Part shown: piece by piece, positions 33,311-44,454 of the stretch | How positions within the stretch are numbered: the first letter of the stretch is position 1 | Layout: each line of letters opens with the position of its first letter | DNA from: Cadophora sp. MPI-SDFR-AT-0126 | Lineage: Eukaryota; Ascomycota; Leotiomycetes; Helotiales; Ploettnerulaceae | Assembly: GCA_020747065.1 (NCBI GenBank) | Contig: JAGMVK010000002.1 | Location: forward strand, 434,001 to 498,000 | Direction: 5' to 3' | DNA: 64,000 bases | Program-made: the position numbers and the translations under genes | The notes under the pieces: generated by a model | Database searches by the model: none | What the model was told of the DNA's origin: nothing | Seen by the model: only the letters and a program-made list of their open reading frames with translations

Positions 33311-36300
33311 TAGATTACTCCCTTTTCTTTTATCTTTTTCTTTTATTATAAGTTTTGCTTATAACTATCTTTATTTAGAATAGAGATTTAGTTTTAAATA
33401 TACTTATTTTCCTTTATATAAGATTAAAATAATCTCTAATTAATATATGAATAGAGTCTGATTTTAGTCTTAGGCTAAATCCGAGAGGAGATTACTACTA
33501 GTACCACTAAGGTAACTGAGACTATTTATCGTAGTAATATTAAGCGTAAGAGAGTAAAGGGAGAGGAGGAGGAGAGAGAGTTACCGGCTTGTTTCCGGGC
33601 AACTCAAAGTAATAAATACCCTAGTAGCGCAGGAGAGAAAGAAAAGATTCCAAATAACTTGGAATAAAGGGAAAATAGGCCCTATTTCAGATTAGCTTTG
33701 TTATTAGTTCTTCATAACTATACCTTTAATTAGACTTCTTATATAAGAGTAGCCCCCTATAATAAAACCAGTAAAATATTCTAGTTAAGGTATAATTGCA
33801 AGACTACGGTATTAGTACTTTGAATTAGAAAGTATTTAAATAATCTAAATTAAACCTTGTTTTATTATCTTACTAATTAGTCTATTATCTTCCAAGTAAT
33901 TATAATCGTCTTCTCTATTCTCTTATGCAGCTAACTATTCGAGTAGGTTTTGGAATAATCCTAAAGTAGAAGAATTAACTTAGTGAAAATTTCTTAACTT
34001 ATAAGGTAATCCTATTAAATTAGACGTATTATATTATATAGTATTAGGATCGTGGCCTACTTAACTAACTTAATACTTTAAAGTATTATAGTATAATTGC
34101 AATACAAGAACTTCTTATACTTCCTATTCTTCTTATTCCTTAATTACCTCGGGGGGGTTTCGAGGCTATTCCTAATTAGGTAAGGGGTTATTTAGGTCTT
34201 GGAACAATAGCTCAGAAGTAAATATATTATGAATATTTAATCTTACAAGTAACTAGAGCTAATAAGAGTTCTTTACTTAACATAAGATTTCAAATAGCCC
34301 TTTCCATTAATTACCAAGCTTATAGCTTAGTTAATGGCTTTTAAGATTCTTAGTAAATAAGTATACTTTATTACTTACTTAGAAATTAACAGGTCTATGA
34401 TACTAGTTTATAGTCCTTACTATACAATCCTATATAACTTACATATTTGATTTAATCAATTCCCACGCCTTTTTCATGCGTTCTACTACTACTTTAGTAT
34501 TATAATAGTTGAGCCTTTTTAAAGAAGTAGTAGCTTTAGAAGAATTCCAATCCTAATTATTCCTTGGATTTGATCTAAATTTAAGTTAGTATAGAGCTAT
34601 ACTAATAAAGATATAAGGAAAGGTTATCTAGGCTTAATCTATTAATAGAATTAATTTACTTTAATTATCTTAGTAAAAGTTAATAAATAATTATAATCTT
34701 TAATCAATATACCTATTTATAATTTCTATCTAGCTATTAGTTTCCTTATAATATACCGTAGAAAGCTTGATTTTAATACTAATAATCCGGTAAAACTCTT
34801 TCTAAAATAATAAGATAAACTACGGCCCTTAATCTAATATAATTAACTCCAGAGTATATCTAAATCAGTAGATCTACTAAATAAAGAGTTTAGCGATACC
34901 GTGTGTATTAATATCTTAGTAGCAAGGAATTGTTACAAAATCCTTTCTTAAGTAATTAATAAATACTAGGATTCTATTATAATTATACTTATCCTTTAAG
35001 AAATCCTTATAATCTATATATAAATACTATATAAAATAACTTGAAATTAGTAATAAGTGAAAAAAGCCTTACTATTTAGAATACTTAAAGTACAAGAATT
35101 AATAAACTTAGTAATTTCTTACGTATTAATTATAGTCTAAACTTATTCCAACCTAGTAGTACTTTAGGACTAGGAATTAATACATCTTTAACTTACTAGG
35201 GTAAGTAATAAATAATTAATTATACACTTCTTTGATTAACTTAGTGTAAAGAGGAGTATTATGTTATATATAAAATTGATCTTTGAAAAGTAGGAATCTA
35301 TTCTTAATTAAGTAGTCTTTAGGTAAGGATTTTTGCATATTAGTAAAGGCAATATAATTATCCTAATAAAGCTTTTTAATAAGATTAAAAAAGTTTAGAA
35401 AAACATTTGAAAAAACTTCTGCCTTAGTAATAATTAATAGCGAAAAAGATACTACAACTATAGAGAAAATAAACTATTCTACTAACTTAAAATTAATATA
35501 GAGATTAAGCCTTCTTAGTACTAATAGAGTTTAGCTCCGACTATCTTTTTAGACTTATTTCTATACTTCTAAATCCTACTCCTAATAGCTTAAGATATTC
35601 ACTCTCTAATTATCTTTACTAAGAGTATATATAATTTGGAAGTTAAAGTTAGAGAGAAATTTTATCTAATAAGCTTACTTAGTGATAAGTACTTTAGTAA
35701 TTATAAAGTACTTTAGAAAGTAATAATCCAAATATACCTTAATTCTATTCTAAAGAAATATTAACTTTAGGCGCTACTTATAAAAGCTTTCTATAATAGT
35801 GTATAGTTCTTTATTATGAATTTCCTAATTTAGTTTATAACTATTAAGTACGTGCAAATAGAATCCAAGTAGGTACTATTATTTATCGTTGTACTATTAT
35901 AATATCACTTTAGTAATTACCTTATTAGAAGTATCCGTTTCCAACTTAATAGGTAATTCCAATTGAAAATAATAAATCCGTTGAATTAATAGTAACTACT
36001 TTTGAAACTCTTTAAACGCAATGTAATACTCTTTTATCCAATTCCAGACTACTATAGATCAAGTAAGCGCAGATAGAGGTTTAGTAATAAGCCTAAAATT
36101 GCGTATGAATTATCAGTAAAAACTACAGAACCCTAGGTATAATTTAATAGCTATTATAATCTTAGAGTACTTCCAATTACGCAATAATTCAACCTTCTCC
36201 AAATCTACCTTAATACCCTTAGTAATTACTATATAACCCAGGTACTTAGTACGAGTAATATAGAATTCGCATTTCTTAATATTAACTTACAATTCAGCTT

Positions 36301-36339
36301 TCATTAAATGCTTTAGTATAGATTCTACGTAGGCCTAGT

Positions 36340-36720
36340 ATTCCTTTATAAATTCAGAATAAATTAGAATATCGTTTAAGTAAGCTATGTAAAAATTATC
36401 TAAGTAATTAAAGAGTACATTATTTATATAATATTAGTATATACCAAATCTATTATAAAGACTAAATAGTAGTACCTTATACTTATATAATCTGTATCTA
36501 GTCTAAAACGTAGTATACTCCTCGAAGACTGGATTCATACGGATATAATTAAAAGCAGCCCAAATATCCAATTTTATAAATATCTTTATATTTAACACTC
36601 TAGCAAGGAACTTATTAATTCGAGGGATTAGATAAGTGTCTTTTTATATAAAGGCATTCAACTTGTAATAATTAATGCAAAATCGCAGACCTCCATCGGG
36701 CTTTTTAATAAAGAATATAG
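36340..36720 (-). pseudogene. Reverse transcriptase core of the retrotransposon
   Basis: Two blocks in order on the minus strand match Ty3/gypsy RT: KKPDGGLRFCINYYKLN (family KKKDGxLRxCVDYRxLN) and then FYIAYLNDILIYS (family xYLDDILIYS). The distance between them, about 250-300 bp, is normal. In the catalytic box one Asp is Asn, so the enzyme is dead. Confidence 0.85.
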
Positions 36721-39673
36721 GTAATATAAATAAGCTCTAGCTTAACTTAATAAAACCCTTATCTAGATTCTCTAGAAGGTACTTCTTTATTACTTTAAGC
36801 TCCTCTATTAATTGATAATAGAGAGGAGAGTAAGTATTAAGTAGTAGCCCCTTAAGATAAATCTTGTAATTATAATATTAATAAAGTAAAAGAGTATCTA
36901 TATCTTTCTTAGAAAATACTAACTTTAGGTATTAATACTATTTCAAAAGTCTTTTAAATAAAAATCAAGTAATATCAAAATTTTCTAATTTATACTATTC
37001 TTATAAAATATAGTCTATTTTATAAATACTAGTTTAAAAGAATTCAGTATCTTTACATTTTATATTAAAATAAAAGGCATTTATACTAATCTCATAAATA
37101 AATATAAATATAAATAATATCCTTAATAATTTATATTTTAATTTCCGGACCTGTAAAGATCCTTTACTTATGGAAAATAATATCAAGGTTAGTTTAAGAG
37201 TAACTCAAAGGAAATATTCTTTTAGCATTTAAACTATAAAGAGGAAATATTTTTATTATATCTTATTCTTTTAGATTACTAGATCTTTGCAATTTGTGTT
37301 ACTTTAGTAGTCTTATCATAAAGGGAGCTGCGTATATAAAAAGAGTAAGATTAGCTCCCAAGACTATTATTTAGTAAGTAAGTAATTAAATAACTACAAA
37401 AATTAATTCTAGTCTATTTATAACTTAAGATAAAATTAATATATCTATTTAACGCCTATTATTATATTCTATTTCCCTAGGTTAAGGATTATAAAGGAAT
37501 AATTATATACGTATTAATTATTAATCGTTAAGTATAAACACATATAATAAGTAGCGTAACTTTAAACGGAATTCTAAAAACCACGGATTGATATAGTATA
37601 TAAAAGGGACTAAATCTTCACTCCTAATACTCTTAAAAAGCGTGTAAATATAATCTAATTCATAAAAAAATAATTGTTTACTCTAGTATTTACTAATACA
37701 AAGAGTGCAATTCCTAATCCATTTATACTAAGTATATAATTAACTATAAACTACTTCCCCCCTATTAAAGAATTTAAATCAAGTTTTAATAGATTATATT
37801 TACGCAAACCTAAAAAAGAGTCTTTTCCTAAGCTTCTTTATTTTTCTATATTTAATCTTTCTTACTCTCTACTATCCCTTTAGTATTATTATTAATTTCT
37901 TTTTTATTAAGAACCTAAACCTTAATTAATTCAGAATAATCTAATTTATAGTATCTAAACTTTCTGTACTTATAATACTTTACTTATAAGTCACTAGAAC
38001 CTCCCTAAGGTTTTTACGTACCCTCCTAACGCGGTAGGATAAGAATTGCGAAAGTCTGTAATATTAAGTAATAATAAAAGAAAGTATTAGGAGAAGAAGT
38101 AAATTTAAGTATTAGTTGAGAAGTAAGTAGTCTAAAAGTCTTTTAAAAGGGGCTTAACCTAACTACTCTCCGGGAAGAATCTAATTTACAGAGGCTAGTA
38201 AGAGATAAATTAAGTTGCGTATTCTATTACTTATTAGCATTAATTAAAATAAAATAGATTACTATTATTATATAGTTATCTTACTATAAGTTCTTAATTA
38301 ATATAGTAGTAACATAAAGCTAGGGAATGATTTTAAGCCATATAAAGAAGAACTATTCTATACAAGCTATATTTCCTTGGATTATAGTATTCTGAAATCT
38401 TGTATAAAATTGAGTAAAGGTTTTACGTATATAATCTAGTTCTTATATATTTATATCGAAGAACTTAGTATAAGCCTTGTAGGCTTTATTTCTAGTAAGA
38501 AAGTAAGTCTCTAGTAAAGAAATCATTTTCTGGACTATTTGGAATATATTAGTTTTAGATAAGTATTAAGGCTCTAAGTAAAAGTGGGCTAAGTTAGTGA
38601 TTAATTCCTATACTAAAGCTCGCTATACTCGAGTATCTAGGTAAAGACTTGCGTTAATCTCTAATTAATCTTTAACTAAAGCTTTCTATTACTTGAATAT
38701 TAGATCAGTTTCTTTATTTAAGGAAGAGATCTTTTCTGTAAGCTATACCTTAGATCCCCGAGGGGTATCTGATTCTGCCTTATATATAGTAAGAGAGGTA
38801 TTTTCTGACTTAAATAGAGTACGTCTACTTTAACTTGTAGATTTATTTCTTTCTGTTAATTAAATAATCAATAGTATAGTTCTAAAAAGAATTAAGGTAA
38901 GATTAGCGAAGAGTACTACTAGTATAGCTTAAGCGGAAATTAGTAATTACTTAATACAAGCTAAGGAGGCCTCTTAAGTACGATTTTGATTCTCTATAGA
39001 TTAGATAATTCCTCTTAATATATCTAAGTTATTGAAGTCTCTCTTATCTTAATTTACGTAATCTTTACCTTTATTACCTTAAGTCCTGCGGCTAAAAAGG
39101 CTTCTAACTAGAATTAGAGAATTAAGAGTATTATTAGTAACTCCGCTAAATAAACCTACTGTATTAGTAGTATTTATAATAGGAATAGAAGAAAATTCAA
39201 GCGTAATTTAAGTTAATCCTAAAATAAGAATTCTAGAAGTATTAAGAAAATACTTCGCAATTTCCTAGTAAAGGATATTAGCATTAAAGTAGTTTTTATA
39301 TACTATAACTCTATAAGTAATAGGAATTACACAATTACGTTCTAAAGGAGAATAAAGGTAGTTTAAAAGAGTTTTGTAAACTTAAGGGTTCCGATAATAA
39401 TAATTGCAATACCTTAAATTTATCTATAGCAATCTTTATGCAAAGGGGGTTATTTAGAATCTCTATTAATAAAGACTACTCTACTCTGATTATACTAATT
39501 TGCAATAAGTAGAACTAAATCCTAGTTTATTAATTCATTTAAAAGATCTTTGGAATCCTAACTCTTCAAGGATAGTAATTAGGGGCAATTCAAATAAAAA
39601 TTAGTTAATTGTATCTTCTAAGTAATAAGATATTATATAAACTATCCCTGGCAGGAGTAATCTTCTTATTTAA

Positions 39674-39896
39674 TATAATAATATAATATTATTAAGTGCA
39701 GTATTAAGTATAGGAGCAAGAGGGTAGGTAAATAATAATATTATAGGTCTGGTACAAAGAAAATAAGAAGGTAAGGAGCCCTCACAGGAGGAGTGATCCT
39801 ATATATACACAAATCTGATCCGGCTTCCGTCCGGTAATATTCCGGCTAAACCTGAGTACCCCTATTTCCAGCACTTCCGTCACTTCAACGTTACAA
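39674..39896 (-). repeat. 5' LTR of the 7.76-kb retrotransposon
   Basis: 223 bp. Its first 17 bases (TATAATAATATAATATT) align with TGTAACGACGCAATATT of the other LTR without gaps, and all differences are C-to-T or G-to-A. It ends CGTTACA. The flank is ATAAG. Confidence 0.9.
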
Positions 39897-40950
39897 TAAA
39901 GATAAGAATGAAATGTACTAATATCTCCGTCTTCTCTTTTATTTTTCTATTAATTATAAGCGTATGGCCCGAGAGTTTTTCCGAGTGTTTCCTACGAGCC
40001 GAATAAGGGAATGAATTATGAGCTAGTTATATGACATGACTACATAATAAGACTCTCGAACTGCTTAAGATAGCGGTAGCGTGTTTTCCTCTTCCTTTTC
40101 GTAGCTAGCTCAAGCTCTAAGATTAGGAACTAGCTTAAAGGGGATAGCGTCTGATATTAAACATCCTAATTTTATCTTATGACCCAAGATACTCCATACT
40201 TCCCTTCTAGTACCCTCCTCTTTTTTACCCAAATACATCTAGTCTCTACTCAAGCTTTATGAATAGCTTAAACCGAAACTACTTTAAAAACACCCTTATC
40301 ACTTCCTCTTATTCCACGTATCCTAAAAAGCGTCACTTAACTCGTTAGTATAATACTTGGCACTAAGCCCGTTAAGTGTAAATTCCCTCTATTACACAGT
40401 AGAGTAAGGCATAAGAAGCGCTAGTAATAAACTTCAACTCATATTATTATGTATATATTGGCTTACAGTATGATTAGAGGAGTATTAAGCTGACGTATCT
40501 GCTCTTCTTCCTATACTACTACTTTATAATTAAATCATGTAAACCTTATTCCTTACAGATCTTATCCTAGTAGCTTAACTTATATTATACTTAGTAGAAG
40601 TTTAGCGCTACTCTACCCCGCTTTACTAGTAGATCCTATCCCTGTAGATAAACCCATATTCTAAAGGAGAGTATGAGTTAAGTAATCGACTCCTTTTACT
40701 AGAGCAATTCCTTGCACAACCTACTCGCCTTATACTAAGTGATAACATAAGCTAAGTACTACTTAGACTATCCTCTGGAATATCTTCCTGTTTGATTAGA
40801 TTAATACTATACTTGGGAGTAAGATAAGCTACTTACTGGTATAATTCTTTACCTTTATCTGCCTTAAGCTTAACTCTTGCGGACTAATTAAAAGACTTAG
40901 TTTAACTAGTTCAGTTTTAGTTCTAGTAATTAATATAATTAATTCTACCT
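39897..40950. other. AT-rich RIP-type DNA, no gene recognised
   Basis: Moderate AT-richness at 39960-40340 with stretches of more normal composition; no frame with a known motif on either strand. Confidence 0.4.
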
Positions 40951-41600
40951 TACTAGGATTTATATAACTCTCCTAGAGCTACTAGACCTTAGTTTAATAC
41001 CTTTCTAGAGGTAGTATTACCCTAGTTAATCCTTTACTATCTTTTACATGAATCTCTTAGCGCTATAAGACCTTAATATGAATCTCTACCTCTGCTTAAT
41101 CTTACTTAATTAATTCTTTATCTTACTCTATATAAATCACTTAGTGCTACTTAGCCCTTAGTATAACTCCTTTCTTAACATAGTATTAATAATATATAAA
41201 TCTCTCCTACCCCTTTATCCGTGGAGCTCTGTTCTAATGAGATCCTAGCTTACTAGGACTTATATGGATCTACTAGTACTAGTAGACTTAGGTATAATAC
41301 CTTTTTAGACGTAGTATTACTACTATATATAAATCTCCTAGTACTACTTAGCCCCTAGTGTGACTACTCCTAGACCGCGGTATTACTATTATATAGATCT
41401 CTACCTTTATAGGACTACTACTTAGTTAATCCTTTATATATTTTACTAGTATAGTTTAGGTACTAATACAGATATAGTTCTGCCTTACTAGAATCTATAT
41501 AAATCTTGTAAAGCTACTGGACCTTAGTGTAACTCCTCTTAATATAATATCGCTACTAAATGAATCTAACGATAGTTAGTAGGTATAGAAGCTATCTAAT
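40950..41600. repeat. Degenerate tandem repeat region
   Basis: Related strings recur at irregular intervals of roughly 60-150 bp: TTACTAGGACTTATAT, TATATAAATCTCCTAG, CTACTAGACCTTAG, TAATACCTTTCTAGA and GTAGTATTAC. The copies differ mainly by transitions and small indels. This looks like an old minisatellite or nested repeat worn down by RIP. No coding capacity. Confidence 0.55.
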
Positions 41601-42239
41601 TGCCCCTTAATCGATATACTATTACCGAGATAAGTGTACCTTTTCTTAATAACTCTAGAACCCTGGGGAATAAATCTTAGTATAAATTATATTCCTGATG
41701 CAATTTTACTACATATATCCCACGATACTTAAGAAAGTACACTAATCGTTAGAATCCCCTCTTAATATAGCTACGGCTATATACTGAATTACGTAACTCG
41801 ACCTTACTAAACAGAAGTACTGAAATTCCCTTACTTAGTATAATTTATTACTAGGAGGATATTATCTTAACTTATATAATTGTAGATTGCTTAGAGGGAG
41901 CTCTAAACCTTAAGATTTGTAGTGTAGCTGCTTATACCTTCTTTAATAATTATATAGAAATATTCATAGCGGAATAGTATATAAGTACGAGTTCTTATAA
42001 TAAATAAGTTAGATAATTGTTTAATATATAAACGTTATATATTTATATATAATAACATTGAATTAGTGTTATTCAGTAAATTATAAGGCTGAATTACTAG
42101 TTACGTACTCTTTTATAAGAGGAATTCAAAATCTACTTAAGTAAGGAATCTTATAAGAGAGTAGAAATAGATTCCTAAGTAAAGTTCGGCAAGGAAACTA
42201 TAGCCAGGGCACATAAGTAGCTAAAATAAGTTCTATATT

Positions 42240-42400
42240 ATAGTGTGTAGGCTAACTTAGGGCGTGCTTAGGATACTTAGGCCCCGCTTAGGCCCTACTT
42301 AGGCTCTACTTAGGCATACTTAGGCTCCGCTTAGGCTTACTTACCCTCAGCTTAGGCATACTTACCCTTAGCTTAGGTATACTCACCCTCAGCTCAGGTT
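42240..42400. repeat. Short tandem array based on CTTAGGC
   Basis: About a dozen degenerate units of 10-11 bp with the core CTTAGGC (variants CTTACCC, CTTAGGT, CTCAGG) follow each other, e.g. ACTTAGGCTCTACTTAGGCA. The array lies at the border between the RIP block and normal gene DNA. Confidence 0.75.
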
Positions 42401-42862
42401 AAAGCAGTAGTTACTTACATCCGGAGACTAAAACGGAACCAGCAAAAGGGAAAATTAATCCTGAGTCTATGGGTATTCACCGGGGAAGATGCGGAGCCCG
42501 GAGTAAATCCGCCCTTGCGATGACTCGGGTGACCCGGCTGTCTGGAAAGTGGCCAGACATTTAATGAGAAGGTCCAAAGTCAATATCGACATCATTTCCA
42601 GGATGTTAGAGTTCTCGGGGCTTCGGTGTTCTGGGCCAAACCTTGTTAGATAAACCTTGTTTACATTGCTTGGGTCTGATTTGAGAGCCTCAAAGTAAAT
42701 TCACGAAAAGTAAGGATGCATAATCTTGAGACAAAGTTAGAGACGTAATTGCCTATTTAATTGCCGAAACGCGATGTATTAAAGACATTCCTCTTCCCCT
42801 TTACATCTTCGTCCAAAAGCATCAACCACATTCTTTTATACCAAACTGATTGATCGTCCACG
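42401..42862. other. Border region and upstream DNA of the FAD oxidase gene
   Basis: Base composition returns to normal from about 42420. The stretch before 42863 is the likely promoter; no clear TATA box or known regulatory site was assigned. Confidence 0.5.
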
Positions 42863-44454
42863 ATGCATCTTTCGATTCTTCCACTACTGATCGTTTCAGT
42901 ATCTGCGGGTGTTCTCTTTCAGCGCCAAGCAGTCCCTGCGCCCGTCTCTCTCCAGATCGCAGGTAGCATAACTGGCAATGTATACTATAATCCCGCAGGC
43001 TCGAACTCAACTGTCTCCAACGGCACTACCCCAAATCCATTCACCACAGCCATCACGCATTGGATGTCATCATCGTCACAAACACCACTATGTGTTGTTG
43101 AGGTAAATGATGCGAATGACATCTCAGCAGCCATCAAAGTTATTGGTGCGACGAGGACACCCTTTGCAGTCAAATCTGCCGGATTTAATTCCAACCCCGG
43201 ATTTTCGAGTACAACGGGTGTTCATATTTCTTTGGAGAAGATCAAGCAGATCACTCTGTCGGAAGACAAAGCCACTGCTGAAATTGGTTTGGGAAATGCA
43301 AGTACCGCCACTAGGAATTATATCGAGATAAATGGAGAACCAAATCGCTAATTTAGTCCAAAGTCTTTTACAGAAGTCTACCAATCTCTAAATGGATCAG
43401 GTGTAAACGTCCTCGGAGCTCGAGCTGACGGGCCTGGTACCGGCGGTGTTACTCTCTCATGTGGTTACTCCTGGTACACCAATCAATACGGGCTCGGCTG
43501 CGATACTGTCGTATCTTATGAACTTGTTCTTCCTTGTGGAGACATAACAACCGTTGACGCTAGTCAACCTGACTTATTCTTTGCGCTGAAAGGTGGACTC
43601 AATCGCTTCGGTATAGTGACTAAGATCGTTTTCAAGGTACACGGCATCCTTTCCAGGAGCATGCATTTGAACTGACACCTTCTCTTTTACAGACTATCCC
43701 ACAACCAGGCCAAGTCTACGGCGGACTTCAATTCTTCGACCCAGCTACAGTCCCAGCTCTCATCAATGCAACCGAATCTTTCCACCTCAACAGCAAAGAT
43801 CCCAAAGCTTCGGTAATCCTCACCCTCGGTGGCGGTACCCTCCCAGGCGCAATCCTCCTCTCCTTCTACGACGGCGAGAGTCGCCCAGCAGACTTCGACG
43901 TCTTCGACGACTTCATCCCATTATTCTCTACCCTAGCGACGCAGGATTTCAGCTCCATGATTTCAGGGACATTGACTTCGCTTCAAGGAGGGAATCGTGG
44001 ATCCTTCGCGTCGGTTTCTACGACGACGCTCACACACACATTTCTTGCTGCTGTGGTCAACGAGACGAATTTCTGGACTCGGTTTACTGCTGGGAATAGT
44101 GGAGGACTCTTGCAGTACGATGTTGAGCCATTTCACGCATACGGAAAATTCGCTACGGATTCTGCATATCCTCATGCGGACTCGCCACTTCCGCTCAATA
44201 TTTACTTTTCATGGACGGATGAGAAGGATGATGCGTTCTGGAATGATGCGATTCAAAAGAGTTGCGCTCATTTGACTGAGGTGGCGAGAGCGGAGGGGAT
44301 TTTGAACGAGGGGAGTGTGTATCCGGGGTATGCTTATGGGACTACCCGGGGTGACCAGTTGCATGGGAAGGAGAATGCGGCGAGGTTGAGGGAGATTCAG
44401 AGTTTGTATGATCCAGAAGGTGTTATGCTGCTGGCGGGTGGGTTTACCATCTAG
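42863..44454 (+). CDS. Secreted FAD-linked oxidoreductase (BBE-like)
   Basis: A 489-residue flavoprotein. Exons are 42863-43297, 43364-43636 and 43693-44454; all junctions are in phase 0. The first intron has a GCAAGT donor (GC-AG) and ends CCAAAG, giving LGN-SFTEVYQSLNGSG, which fits the family. The signal peptide is about residues 1-16 (MHLSILPLLIVSVSAG). The FAD-binding PCMH domain runs from PLCVVEVNDANDISAAI through NPGFSSTTGV and GGVTLSCGYSWYTNQYG. The C-terminal BBE segment has YPGYAYG and DPEGVMLLAGGF. The usual GGH before NPGFSS is AGF here (Phe at residue 108), so the common covalent FAD-His link is probably absent. Substrate is unknown. It lies beside the RIP block but shows no RIP decay. 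Confidence 0.88.

Larger units (their letters stand above)
32135..39896 (-). mobile_element. Complete Ty3/gypsy-type LTR retrotransposon, 7.76 kb, RIP-degraded
   Basis: The element is bounded by LTRs of 222 and 223 bp that begin TGTAACG and end CGTTACA (perfect inverted ends before RIP). It is flanked by ATAAA on the left and ATAAG on the right, a 5-bp target duplication with one G/A change. Reverse-transcriptase blocks lie on the minus strand: FFIKKPDGGLRFCINYYKLN (about 36645-36716) and AYLNDILIYSEF (about 36350-36400; the YLDD box has lost an Asp to Asn). Coding frames are full of stops. LTR differences are almost all transitions, so age cannot be read from them. The gene order within was not resolved beyond RT and a tail after integrase. 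Confidence 0.88.

Noticed and set aside
40320..40380. tRNA-like string CTCGTTAGTATAATACTTGG
   Set aside because: Only the D-arm-like part is present; no matching anticodon or T arm follows.
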